Origin: Diadema setosum
Taxonomy: Eukaryota > Echinodermata > Echinoidea > Diadematoida > Diadematidae
Direction: 5' to 3'
Length of the DNA: 64,000 nt
Assembly (NCBI RefSeq): GCF_964275005.1
Contig: NC_092700.1
Span: 22,429,674 to 22,493,673 of the forward strand
In this document: in pieces, positions 14,401 through 23,500 of the stretch
Position numbering within the stretch: the first letter of the stretch is position 1
Layout: each line of letters begins with the position of its first letter
Notes under the pieces: generated by a model
The model's input: only the letters and a program-made list of their open reading frames with translations
The model's database searches: none
What the model was told of the DNA's origin: nothing
Translations under genes and position numbers: made by a program

Positions 14401-17258
14401 CCCAAAATCATTTGTTTTGTTTTGGGGGTTTTTTGTGTTTTTTTTTGTTTTTTGCAAACTGACACCATGAACAGGAACAGAGTAACATGAAGACACAAGC
14501 TGTATCTATTATACAAATAATCCCAGAAATTAATGCACTTTGTCAATGAAGTCTAAAACTGGATAACAGGAAGCACATTACTTTTGGCAACTGAATTGTG
14601 ACTGGAAAAGTAAGTCTTGTGGTTGTTGTTTTGTTTTTTTGAGTCAGTATATGCATGATACAACTTCTTCTTTCTGACACATTTTTGTTAAATGTCATCC
14701 CCATGCAAACTTCTTTAATTGCATTTCTAAATGTACCTGCATTTTGAACTCATGCACAGTAAATTCTGCATTCACTTAGAACAACTAGCTTGTCTACAAG
14801 AAATTTTGAGTAGTTACACAGAGTCAAAGCCTGCCTCACCTTAACATCTTCAGATCTGTGGGATAAGGGATTGTTCAGAATGAGTTGGACCCATCTCTTA
14901 AGGGCCGCTGCTTTCTTAGCCTGGGAGTGAATGAGAAGTTTTTCCTCTATGCTACAAAACAAACAAACAAGCATCAATCAAATGAACAAGCAAGAATGGT
15001 GCATTGTATGGAAACTCACACATACAGCCGTAACAATAGTATAAATTGTGCACTGTACATAATGAACACATTGATCATTGAAATACAACATTTATAGGTG
15101 TACATTCCTATCTATTTGAACACATGCACACAAAAAAAATATTAAAAAATGTAAAAAAAAAAAATGTCATTTGCAAGAAAATTAATGTGATACAACATCA
15201 GACTTGATATCAAATAACACTGTTTGAAAATGAAAAAAAAAAGAAGATATAATAATGAATGGATGTCACCAATCTTTTAGGCTAAACATAAACAGATTTT
15301 TTTGCACTTTCTTTCTCTCTCTCTTAAAATTTTAAACTGCAACTGTGTGCAAAATATGAACAAAGCTGTTAGATACAGGTGTATGTAAAACTCTAATAGT
15401 TTTGATGAAAGTTCTAAGCTGAAATGTACGTGTACAGGTAATTGTGTTCTTAGTAATCTATTCCTCAAACTTTGGGGGTCCAGTAGCTACACGCAGCCGC
15501 TGTAGAGACAGCGGCTGCACCTCTATTCCTTCGCAGACGTTGTCATTTTTCAGTGTGGTTGTGCGACTCCTTCATGAATATCTTTATTAATCGTGGAAAA
15601 CTAAAATACAAGGAATTATCTTAATCTATGATAATCATTCAATAATTGGTATGCGATTTTTTGTTTAATTATGTCAAAACCTCACCGAAATCTGTGGCTG
15701 AAATCAGGTCTGTAAACGTCCTTATTGCTTCACTCCTCATCTGCGTGTTATTATGAATGGCATTCACTCTCGTATACTACAACGTACAACGTAGGTAGTC
15801 GGAGAGGCGCCCTCTAGCTCTCCGACTACTTACGTTGTACGTTGTACTGTAGTATACGAGAGTGAATGCCATTCAAATAACACGCAGATGAGGAGTGAAG
15901 CAATAAGGACGTTTACAGACCTGATTTCAGCCACAGATTTCGGTGAGTCTTTGAAGTAATTAAACAAAAAATCGCATACCGATTATTGAATGATTATCAT
16001 AGATTACGATAATTCCTTGTATTTTAGTTTTCGATGATTATTAAAGATATTCATGAAGGAGTCGCACAACCACACTGAAAAATGACAACGTCTGTGAAGG
16101 AATACAGGTGCAGCCGCGTCGCTTTGCGACAGCGGCTGCGTGTAGTTAGGGGTCCAGTAAAAAAGAAAAACAAATTAAAAAAAAATTCCATCATCTGCTT
16201 CAAAGCAGTCTGACAAATTTTATTTTTTGACGAGTGAAAACTCACCCATCAATAGTCCGCATGATCTTGTGACTGTCCGGTGTCAGGTATCGATGAAATC
16301 TGAAGTTTGACTGCACAAATTGCACTGTCCTCTTGAAGTTTTCAGATCCATCCTGTGAAGACAATGACAAAGTATTGGCAGGTCTAACACAAGCTTGTGG
16401 TCTTAAAGTCAAAGAGTTTTACAGCGTCCCGCGCTGGAGCTAGGTCTAACCAATGTTAGTAAAAGGTGTTCTAAGAACTATGCACAGCTGACAGTCTAGT
16501 CGCTGTAAACAAAAACGCCGTGCTTCGAACGCACAGCATCTGGTCGGGCCTTGATCGCACTAGACAAACACGTGTCTGTAGCCAAAATATGGTAACCATC
16601 CATGTTTGTTGTCAGTTGCATTGCAGTGTAGTGTCTACTCAGTAAACTGCGAGACACAGCCCGAACGTAGAATGCAAATCGTTCTTAACTGCTGTGTACA
16701 AGGTCAAGGAGCGCCCCGGGCCGGGCCGGGGGCGCGGACTACCGGGCGGTTACTCACAGACACAGTCAGTGTAACGTTGGTCTACGTACTCAGTCAAATC
16801 AAACAACAGCATGAATTGCCTTAACCATTGTTAACAGTGCAGAACTAGATTTAACTTTATAGGAAACCAGAAGGCTGTCAGAATCTCTGCAGATTGCAGG
16901 TACACAGGATAAGTCAATAATGATTTTACTAATGATTTACATTCGAGTTAATTCTATGGTCCACTTCTCCAAGAGTCCCAAGACCAAACACAAAGGAAGT
17001 CCGCAAGAGAATGCAGCGGAACGCTCACAGTCAGCCACCGGCCTGCGCCGGGCAGAAACTGCACTACACTGCTGCTTGCTGGTACATTACTACAACCGCA
17101 CAGAGCAGAGTACACGCAACAGCATCAGCACGCAGCATAAAAACTAGCACCACTAGCGTTTGGAAACTCTGGTATTCAACTATATAAATCACAAATGTAA
17201 CCATACATACCCTAAATCCTGTCAGTTTCTTCACTAAGTTTTTAATTGTCTGCTCCAT
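1239..17258 (-). CDS. TUBGCP5: TUBGCP5, gamma-tubulin complex component 5 (exons 1-14, 3' part outside window)
   Basis: Fourteen exons on the minus strand join in phase with GT-AG introns and give about 724 residues; the gene runs off the left edge. Recognised from the order of conserved blocks of animal GCP5: SNFRFHRYL and SHKIMRTIDG in exon 2, AHYAVLSFLLNLSHSPSN in exon 4, FDWASFLLEG in exon 5, VDQYW plus HSNHLSN in exon 6, RPYISFISKWL and AREFAIHR in exon 12, FLQPVLPHVLLAGKSMEIL in exon 13 and NDPLIA in exon 14. By family knowledge, GCP5 is a gamma-TuRC subunit that helps template microtubule nucleation at centrosomes. The N-terminal and GRIP1-like half is here; the GRIP2, gamma-tubulin-binding half is not. 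Acidic and Ser/Pro-rich linkers (exons 6, 9, 10, 13) are longer than I recall for vertebrates. GC content is clearly higher in exons 6, 9-11, 13 and 14 than in the introns. Introns are full of small transposons. Confidence 0.88.
1977..2260 (-). CDS. TUBGCP5: TUBGCP5 exon 13
   Basis: 284 bp: NKEIRIRSENYWKKAFSLQ, a Ser/Arg-rich linker, then VPEFLQPVLPHVLLAGKSME. The AGKSM signature is a hallmark of GRIP1 in GCP5/GCP6. Donor gtactg is weak. Confidence 0.92.
3070..3185 (-). CDS. TUBGCP5: TUBGCP5 exon 12
   Basis: 116 bp: LDLLWDLWSATTRPYISFI, SKWLTHGVLSDPAREFAIHR. Very close to SLLFSLWVETVRPYLQTVDEWIVHG...AREFIIQR. Ends AG|gtatcc in phase 2. Confidence 0.92.
3624..4038. mobile_element. TTAA-flanked MITE, family A copy 1
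   Basis: Ends ttaaagggatagta and tatcccttttat-like with inverted subterminal segments (ggttgagacgagg / cctatctcagcc). The interior is largely self-complementary, with gatattcagaaa, gatatctcag and gagcatac blocks. The same family recurs at 7655-8098 and 25373-25771. Confidence 0.6.
4093..4292 (-). CDS. TUBGCP5: TUBGCP5 exon 11
   Basis: 200 bp: YTLTVFMAWLGSWRPRLHLA, then GVEEV and LQVLQAAIKEYYCLDF. Matches LAIVVDKLAPRLSQLKVL...LLNTLYKAILEYD. Of two adjacent AG acceptors, the first keeps the frame from exon 10. Confidence 0.88.
4557..4780. mobile_element. MITE with TACTGTAAA-type ends (degenerate)
   Basis: Left end tactgtaaaagctgttattt and right end gaaaataacagctttt form an inverted repeat of about 17 bp around a 220-bp interior with scattered gcgaaaa/tcacgaaaa motifs. 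Related in style to the elements at 5656-5841 and 8405-8927. Confidence 0.5.
5027..5290 (-). CDS. TUBGCP5: TUBGCP5 exon 10
   Basis: 264 bp. A Ser/Pro/Gly-rich linker then QTYEAFAEALAEFISSFRED, equal to RTYQAFMWALYKYFISFKEE. The (CA/GT)n at 5453-5491 upstream is intronic, though one reading frame runs through it. Confidence 0.85.
5453..5491. repeat. (GT)n microsatellite
   Basis: About 39 bp of uninterrupted GT directly upstream of TUBGCP5 exon 10 (minus-strand sense: CA repeat). Confidence 0.95.
5656..5841. mobile_element. MITE, TACTGTAA/TTACAGTA ends
   Basis: Left tactgtaagtggatattt, right aaatttccacttttacagta, an imperfect TIR of about 20 bp. Ends on TA, compatible with a Tc1/mariner-type two-base target. 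AT-rich interior. Confidence 0.6.
6131..6308 (-). CDS. TUBGCP5: TUBGCP5 exon 9
   Basis: 178 bp: MTRELAQLGSQLLRLQSFID followed by a polar linker. Corresponds to LEQIAAYGQVVFRLQEFID of GCP5. Acceptor ccctcag, donor gtaagc. Confidence 0.88.
6688..6944. mobile_element. MITE family B, uninterrupted copy
   Basis: 257 bp with TIRs of about 38 bp: left begins catatcgtcgctggggcgat, right ends accccagcgacgatatg. Interior contains gacatgccgtggtgg. A second copy lies at 12453-13738, split by another element. It sits in the TUBGCP5 intron between exons 8 and 9. Confidence 0.8.
7655..8098. mobile_element. MITE family A copy 2, with nested insertion
   Basis: Segments gaatatctcagccatttcaa (left) and ctcaaccaaaactacaccat plus ccctttaa (right) match the 25373-25771 copy. 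Between them, 7750-8002 interrupts the match. The left terminus of the outer element is missing or diverged. Confidence 0.55.
7750..8002. mobile_element. MITE with ~36-bp TIRs nested in a family A element
   Basis: Left tatgaagagtttgtttgaaa and right tttgcaaacaaactcttcata are inverted copies extending about 36 bp. Removing 7750-8002 restores the flanking family A sequence. A TA at the junction is compatible with a TA target. Confidence 0.7.
8144..8237 (-). CDS. TUBGCP5: TUBGCP5 exon 8
   Basis: 94 bp: MLLGAGKSFVYRLEENVY then DDLQVSHLTP, matching LLSGVKKLFIFQL...IIVTHLTH. Acceptor atcgatag is pyrimidine-poor, but the join gives a perfect reading frame. Donor gtacgt. Confidence 0.82.
8405..8927. 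mobile_element. MITE, TACTGTAAACGT ends, CG-containing
   Basis: 523 bp with TIRs of about 40 bp (tactgtaaacgtcaatattt ... aaatttccacgtttacagta) containing ttttcgcg motifs. The interior is unusually rich in CG and in short tandem motifs. TA at the ends suggests a mariner-type family. Confidence 0.75.
9170..10040 (+). mobile_element. LINE-type 3' sequences (non-coding)
   Basis: A run of low-complexity T tracts and a segment ending gcaaaaataaaccaaacaaa with (CAAA)n then (ATCAT)n tails, the signature of retroposed 3' ends. The block tggaccccttTgaaaatcag resembles the 3' region of LINE ORFs. No reverse transcriptase is readable. Confidence 0.35.
10164..10253 (-). CDS. TUBGCP5: TUBGCP5 exon 7
   Basis: 90 bp encoding EVVEESRQAF and VQVTESHIIRESI, equal to the TETQVIRETLW segment at the start of GRIP1. 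Its final TG joins the first G of exon 8 to complete Trp. Confidence 0.85.
10926..11176 (-). CDS. TUBGCP5: TUBGCP5 exon 6
   Basis: 251 bp. Begins with an acidic run (EWSEEEEEEEDDEE), then a linker, then LADLVVDQYW and HSNHLSNRMARHW, which correspond to the VVHQYW...LHSNLAAVW block of GCP5. Ends in phase 2 on gtgagt. Confidence 0.85.
11700..12090. mobile_element. GCCTCCGCC-ended repeat (family C), short copy
   Basis: Starts catgcctccgccataatg and ends with the hairpin atgcctccggcgac...gcggaggcat. Contains ctttgacccttgaccc and tgaccttt. Its first 380 bp align closely with 12672-13040, so these are two copies of one family about 1 kb apart. Confidence 0.7.
12199..12281 (-). CDS. TUBGCP5: TUBGCP5 exon 5
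   Basis: 83 bp encoding APEQKFDWASFLLEGLQPI and on to SSDE. The acceptor aaatcaag|CACC is required by phase; the nearer cag would give a stop. FDW matches the conserved start of the acidic linker. Confidence 0.8.
12453..13738. mobile_element. MITE family B, copy split by a family C element
   Basis: 12453-12671 and 13681-13738 are the two halves of the element seen intact at 6688-6944 (same catatcgtc-type ends, same gacatgccatggtgg interior). The break is filled by 12672-13680. Confidence 0.8.
12672..13680. mobile_element. family C repeat, long copy with DR1-like arrays
   Basis: Begins near tgatatgcctccgccataat and ends with an atgcctccgg...gcggaggcat hairpin preceded by (GGAC)n-like gacggacggacgtacgg. 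The interior repeats tgacctttgacc blocks with catgagaatacctt/gagatatgga spacers. Inserted into a family B MITE. Confidence 0.75.
14021..14215 (+). mobile_element. tRNA-derived SINE
   Basis: Head with A-box-like tggtagtctagtgg (14024-14037) and B-box-like ggtttgaatcc (14071-14081), spaced as in tRNA genes. A tRNA-unrelated body follows. The head does not fold as a clean tRNA (acceptor arms do not pair well), so it is a SINE or tRNA pseudogene. The 3' boundary is uncertain. Confidence 0.65.
14272..14365 (-). CDS. TUBGCP5: TUBGCP5 exon 4
   Basis: 94 bp encoding SEAHYAVLSFLLNLSHSPSN and a short tail. Strong match in spacing to the human block around AHYSILSLLLCLSDSPSN. Acceptor ctctacag, donor gtatag. 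Confidence 0.9.
14840..14951 (-). CDS. TUBGCP5: TUBGCP5 exon 3
   Basis: 112 bp. The acceptor tttgtag|CATAG is chosen over a later AG because it restores DGIEEKLLIHSQ, which fits the family block EGIYEKFVIHSD. Ends K|gtgagg in phase 0. Confidence 0.85.
15486..16148. mobile_element. foldback element, ~320-bp arms, 11-bp target duplication
   Basis: Two arms, about 15486-15810 and 15820-16148, are nearly perfect inverted copies around the centre ggagaggcgccctctagctc. Each end carries its own small hairpin (gcagccgctgt...acagcggctgc). ggggtccagta flanks the element at 15475-15485 and 16149-16159. No ORF inside. Long TSD and long TIR recall Mutator-like or foldback elements; class is inference. 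Confidence 0.88.
16246..16352 (-). CDS. TUBGCP5: TUBGCP5 exon 2
   Basis: 107 bp, phase 0 to 2. Encodes NFKRTVQFVQSNFRFHRYL and SHKIMRTIDG, one of the best conserved N-terminal blocks of GCP5. Flanked by ttcacag and gtgagt. Confidence 0.9.
17211..17258 (-). CDS. TUBGCP5: TUBGCP5 exon 1 (coding part)
   Basis: Starts at ATG 17258-17256 (MEQTIKNLVKKLTGFR) and ends on donor G|gtatgt in phase 0. An in-frame TTG lies six bases upstream, but the ATG is the sensible start. The short basic start resembles the RELVRGVAGL region of vertebrate GCP5. Confidence 0.8.
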
Positions 17259-17334
17259 TTTCAAATCCGTCTTGTCTGTGCTTATAATAATGTGGTTCTC
17301 TTTTTGAACGGAGCGGGGAAATTAACTTATCGCA

Positions 17335-17362
17335 ACCACGAACGCGCCATCTTGGTTTGTTT
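17335..17362 (-). promoter_or_regulatory. YY1-type motif in the TUBGCP5/RPS8 divergent promoter
   Basis: On the minus strand the sequence reads ccaagatggcgcg, about 85 bp upstream of the TUBGCP5 ATG. AAGATGGCGG-type sites are bound by YY1 and often sit at transcription starts. No TATA box is obvious. Confidence 0.5.
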
Positions 17363-17503
17363 GTTTGCTAAAAGCTGAATAGTGAACTGGGCAGTAGCTG
17401 GGCATGTTATGCATGGGGAGCTGTGCGCGGGATCATGATACCATCCTCCACTGAGCTGAGCTGAGTGAGCACATCTATATCCCATCGTACCTTGCTCTTA
17501 AAA

Positions 17504-17534
17504 CTTCCTCTTTAACTTTGGCCATACAAGATGG
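17504..17534 (+). CDS. RPS8: putative RPS8 exon 1 with TOP tract
   Basis: Exon 2 opens with GT ATC TCA, so exon 1 must end in ATGG. The only well-placed ATGG|gt I found upstream is at 17531-17534, 27 bases after a C followed by pyrimidines (cttcctctttaac), as in TOP mRNAs of ribosomal proteins. Only bases 17531-17534 are coding. The donor gtaatg is weak, and the 13.9-kb intron is long for a ribosomal protein gene, so this is probable rather than certain. Confidence 0.5.
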
Positions 17535-20500
17535 GTAATGAGATTCAGATTATCATTGTTAAATCTTCTCAAATCTCAGCAATCTACACTTTTGTTCAAA
17601 AATCGTAGCTTCTATATGAATAAGGACTTGACATTCTCTTACCACGATTGACTTTGTATCCACACTGTATGATTTTCATCGTAAAAGAACGAATATTTGG
17701 GTTTATCCGGAACGGAATAGACACATCGTATCTCACTGAGCTCACACAACGTGAAATCCCCTACACGCAGTAGAAATCATCGTGCGCTTTCTCCGAGCTC
17801 CGTAGACCTCTAAAGACTCAATAGGTTCTACATTCTCATACTGACGTCTACACCCTATTGTGGACTTAGGGTTTCTACGTTACACTACAAGGCATTATCG
17901 TGGAAAATTACCCCACTCATTCACTTCCTACTGTTCGCACACACAGTATCTGTTCAATTGCGTATGTCACACCTGTCGTACTCGTACAGTAGGGTAACAT
18001 CCCCAGTATTCGGTCACTTAAGCTTTTTTGCAATATTTTTCAAACTAAAATAATACATACATACATGATATCTACAGCAATGTAGACTATGTGAAATATA
18101 TCAAATTTCTTTAATCTCAACTTTCATTTTGTTAAATATCTCACAGAATTGCGCAAAATCCCGAAATATTTCACCTTGAAAATTCCCCAGTATACGGTCA
18201 CCGGCTCCAGTATTCGGTCACGCGATGTGCGCGTTCAAAGTCAATGCGTGTTCAAAGCAGCTGAAAAATGCGCCCGCGCGCTACCTTGTTGGCGCAAAAT
18301 TGCATCGGGGACATTGCGGCGACCGTTGGTGACCGAATACTGGGGCCTCGGCACTTGCATTCAACCCTTGTACATTGGCAGTAGGGGAGCAGAGACAAAA
18401 TCGCAGGTTCCTGCGTATTCGCAGAAACCTGCATATATGCAGGCGATTTTAGAGGTTTTTCGCTCTAAAAACCTGCGAATTCGCAGGTTGCGTTCCGATT
18501 ACAGCCTCTTGCGGCCAGGCGTTTCATCAGAGGTTTCCGAAAATGGCACCATCCGAAGCAGCGCCTAACGTTGCCTTAGATGCGAAATTTATAGAAAATT
18601 CTGGTGTTGCGTTTTCTTTTAAATCGCCGATAAGTGAAAAATGTGTAATCGATCGAAAATGAAGTCATCGTAATACAAGCCCAGTCATGTGACCAGAGCA
18701 CGTGACACACAAAACCTGCGAATTCGCAGGTCGACCTCATGGAGGGGAATGTTATTACCGCCAGCGATCAGACTGCAATGGGAGTATACATTTCAACTCC
18801 CCCAGGAAGGCTAATTGATTGACACCGTTTATCTTGTCTTCTGTGGTCTGGTCATGTAATCTATTTTTATTGGCTGTCTGTGAAAGCTGTTTCTGCTTAG
18901 GCCTATATAGATAATGCCTAGATTGTATCGTTGAGAACTAGAGTGTACATTTCGTCAGGTTGGGACACACGATCGAGGAGTCAAAGGTGTGAAATGACAC
19001 TGTATCATCAAAAGTCAGGGATCTCACCAGCGTACATCTATCACCCTTGTCGGCGCCGACAAGCGTGTGGTTTGAAGAAATAGGCAACTTGCCGACAAGG
19101 GTAACACCACGCGTGAACTTGCCGACAAGGGTAACACCATGCACGTGTGAACTTGCTTGACGAGCTAAGTTCGGACCAATTTCTCGCCTTTTTTACTCTT
19201 TATAATCTGGCTAGAAAAGAAGCTAGATGTTGACGCTTGTTACGCTTGTAAACTGCTGATCCCTGCTTCTTCTTCTTCAGAAGAAGAAGAAGAGGATGTT
19301 GAAAGGAGCAGCAGTTTACAAGCGCAAAAAGTTACACACCGATCACAACAACGCGGCTCAACATAGCGACGTACATGAACTAGCTGCACAATCCATACAC
19401 ACCACATCACACATACACACTTGCTCACTCACTTGCGCTCTGATTCGGGATCCACACACACATGCACCAGGGAGGTCCACCTCCCTGGTTGCATGCACCC
19501 AGCCGGCCACAGACAGCCGCCTGTGTGTACGACGGTATTGTGAGAGGGAGAGAGAGGGCGGAAAGAGGGTCGGAGGCCGAGACACGTGCTCGCTTGTTGT
19601 CACGCTTGTTGTCGGGTTACGCAAAAACAAACGACAATAGAAATGCATGCCCCCCTCCGCCAAAGGTTGTATTTTTTTTTTTTTTTTTTTGCTGCTTTGG
19701 TTTGTTTGTTCGTTTATCTGCCTGTCTGTCTCTCTATTCGCAAAATATGTGAACATTTGGGAACAGATTAGGATGAAATTTTCAGGAACAGTAATTGGTA
19801 GGTAAAATGGCGCAAGGAACAGAATATGATTAAATTTTGATAGTGAGCAGGATTTATAATACCACCGGAATTCAACGCCAGGATCCAAGATTTTTAGACT
19901 TTGTTTTGAATATTTGAAAGGATTCGTATCAATTCTTTAGGAAGTTGGCCATCGGCAATGACGCAAAATTAGACGCGTTCATAGCATTGCCGCAGAGAGA
20001 AAATTAACTCCATCTTTCGATGGAGTAAGCAAATGCAAATTGTTATTTTTTTTTTTGGTAGTTTCAGCGGGTTATTTTTTTTTTTTTATTATCATTTATT
20101 TAAAAAGCCATGCGTTCCATTTGAGCCTTTTCACTTTCCATGGATTTGTAAACGTCATTCGTGAATATTCCATTTTCCTTCTCCGGGTCGACATAGTAAT
20201 TCTGTCATAATGGTCTATCAAGTTCAACGCACGCAATGCTCCACGTGCTTCTGGCTTGAACAGGTGGGTTAGGGGGCCTTCATGGGCAGAAAATAAATGG
20301 ATAAATTATTCATCAATGTTCCCAGTTGGTTTACATGCTATTTACACGCTATATTTACGACCACTGAAGCAAGGTGGCAGTACGCGCGGCATTCCTTTAT
20401 CTGACACCTTGCTTTCGTGGAAATCTCGTGGAAATTTCTACAAGCCATGATATCAAGTTTCCCCACTGCCTGTGGTCGTGTGTTTTGTTTTTTTTTAATT

Positions 20501-23500
20501 CTTCATTACGAACATCAATTTGTTCAACTTGAAAAGTGTAGATAATTTGCTTCGAACACGTGTTTCTTTCTTTTTTTTTTTATTGCAGCGTCGGTAATAT
20601 TTTGTTTTGTTCATCGTCCGTGCATGGCAGGGGTTCATGGGAGTAGAACGATAGGAATGACTGGGGAGAAAATAAAATGAAAAAAGGAAGCATCTTTTGA
20701 GCAAGCTGTCTTTGTTTTTCTCTACACCAGCATCAGTGTGTGTCTGTGTTTATTCTTTTTTTTTTTTTATCATGCTCTTGCTTCAAGGAGCTACGCTTTT
20801 CCCGCATAAGATTAATAATGGATACCGCACGCAGAGGCCCACGCTTTGACGTGAAGAACCATACATTCTTTATCTATATATAATAATTTTTTTTTAATTT
20901 AAAATAAAGAATGTTTGGTTGTTCAATGTAAAAAAATATTATTTTGACTTTTCATGCGCTTAACTGCCGAGCATTTCTTTTTTTTTTTCTTTTACGGGAG
21001 AGAGCGAAATGTTCTTCTCTTTAGCAATGACGGCCTACATAGGCATATATACATGTATATCATATATTGTGACGCAGTTTTGATTTTCGTGAACACGTGA
21101 ATTTTTCTCTTTCCAGATAAGTTCTTGATTTAGTGAAAGTTAACAATGTTTTTCACATTCACAAAAGCAGTTTGGTTAGCCTGTGTTCAGTTCGCTGCCA
21201 GTGAAATTTCTAAATAAAGCGATGCCCCAAACGGGTTTACCCTGAGGGTTTGTTCCGAAATAGTAACACATTCCTTATTATTCTGAAAGTTCGTTAATCG
21301 GACAATAATAAAGAAACAATGTCCGTTAATTTCCAAACAAAATCAGTTTTGTTGTTTCGAACGTTCTGCCAGTGAAATTTCGGAATGAAACAGTAAACAG
21401 TTTTCTTACTCTGAGGGTTCGTTACTCCGACAGGAAAAAAAAAATAGTAATGAAATAGTACTAGATTCTATATTCTGAAGGATCGTTAACCGAAAGATAA
21501 TATAGAAAAAAAAAATTGTCCTTAAATTTCAAAACGAAATCAGTTGTCATTTCGAACGTTCTGTCAGTGAAATTTCGGAATAAAATGACGGCACAAAACA
21601 GCGTGTTTTCGTACTCTAAGGGTCTGTTAATCCGACAGAAATAGCAATGATAAAATAATACATCGTAGATTCTTTATTCTGAAGGTTTGTTAACCGACAA
21701 TTAAATAAAGAAAAATGTCCGTAAATTTCAAAACGAAATCAGTGCGTCATTTCGAGCGTTTTGCCAGTGAAATTTCGGAATAAAACGACTGCCCAAAAAC
21801 AGTTGCAGTATTCTTACTCTGAGGGTTCGTTACTCCGACAGATTAATGATAAAATAATACTATAGATTCTTTATTCTGAAGGTTCGATAATCCAAAAATG
21901 ATTGAGAAAAAATGTCCGTTCATTTCACAACGAAATCGGTTTTGTTATTTCGAACGTTCTGCCAGTGAAATTTCGGAATAAAACGACGGCACAAAACAGC
22001 GTGTTTTCGTACTCTAAGGGTCTGTTACTCCGACAGAAATAGCAATGATAAAATAATACATTGTAGATTCTTTATTCTGAAGGTTCGTTAATCCAAAAAT
22101 GATTAAGAAAATCATGCCCAAAAACAGTTGCAGTTTTCTTACTCTGATAAAATGATGCTAGATTCTTTATTCTGAAGGTTCGTTCATCCAAAACTGATTA
22201 AGAAAAAACGTCCGTTCATTTCATAACGAAATCAGTTTTGTTATTTCGAACGTTCTGCCAGTGAAATTTCGGAATAAAACGACGGCCCCAAAACGGTTAC
22301 AGTTTCTTTTACTGTGAAGGTTCGTTCCTCCAAAAGAATAATGATGATAAAATACTTTAGATTCTTAATTCTGAACGACCGTTAATCGGAAAACTATAAA
22401 GAAGAAATTTTCGTTTATTTCCAAACGAAATCAGTTTTGTTATTTCGAATGTTCTGCCAGTATAAACCATATTACGGAATAAAACGACGGCCCCAAAACG
22501 GTTACAATTTTCGTTCTCTGAGGGTTTGTTACTCCGAAAGAATAATGGTAAAATAATACTCTACATTCTTAATTCTGAATGATCGTTAATCGAAAAATGA
22601 TAAAGGAGAAAATAATATTCGTTTATATCCAAACGAAATCAGTTTTGTTATTTCGAACGTTCTGCCAGTATAATTTCGGAATACAACATCGGCCCCAAAA
22701 CGGTTAGTTTTCTTACTCTGAAGGTTTGTTATTCCGAAACAGTAACGATGATAGATGATAGATTCCTTTCTGAAGGTTCGTTGATCGGAAAATAATTAAG
22801 AAAAAAATATTTGTTAAACTCCGAACGAAATCAGTTTTGTTTATTTTGAACATTCATCTGTAGTACCGACCTTTGGTGTTGTTGTTTTCGATTACAAACC
22901 TTCGAAGTACTCAGTAATGAATCGTTTCATTTTATGATTAAACAAACCTTCGGAATAATGACCATCATTACATTTTTGTATGGTATCTCTTTGATGTCAC
23001 GGCCAAACTACCGCAGTATACACAGAAAGGAAAGGGCAACGATGTCCCGAAAGTTCTCGATCGCTTCTCGCGCATCTGCATGCAATAGGCCTACCACGTG
23101 GTCGAGCAGACGGCGAGCGAGAAAGCAAAAACACTACGGCCCGAATTCTCAAAGGTGGAATAACTTTATTACACCCTTATTCCGCCGATTTATTACGCCT
23201 CTTATGCAAATCAGGCCCACGTGACGTAAAATGACGCGATTAATCCCCGGAATCTATTGTCAAAGATGGAATAACTTATTCCCCGGAATAACTATTCCGT
23301 GGAATAGTTATTCCAGCTTTGAGAATTTGGGCCTACGGATATACACGGCGCGCGTTGTTGCGATGCAGAGACAGTGAATCAGGAAAGGCCTAAAAGAAAT
23401 TGGAACCTTCACCATCGGCACCTACTTCTCTTTCATCTATTATTTAGGAACTGCCGCCAACAAAAGGTATGGAGTTTCTGCATTGTTTCTGTGAGAATAT

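Noticed and set aside
18149..18568. 139-residue plus-strand reading frame
   Set aside because: It spans the junction of two repeats (18001-18345 and 18399-18913) and has no recognisable domain.
19358..19888. 176-residue minus-strand reading frame
   Set aside because: Composition-driven, Cys/Ser-rich with a Lys run from a poly-T tract; no splice or homology support.
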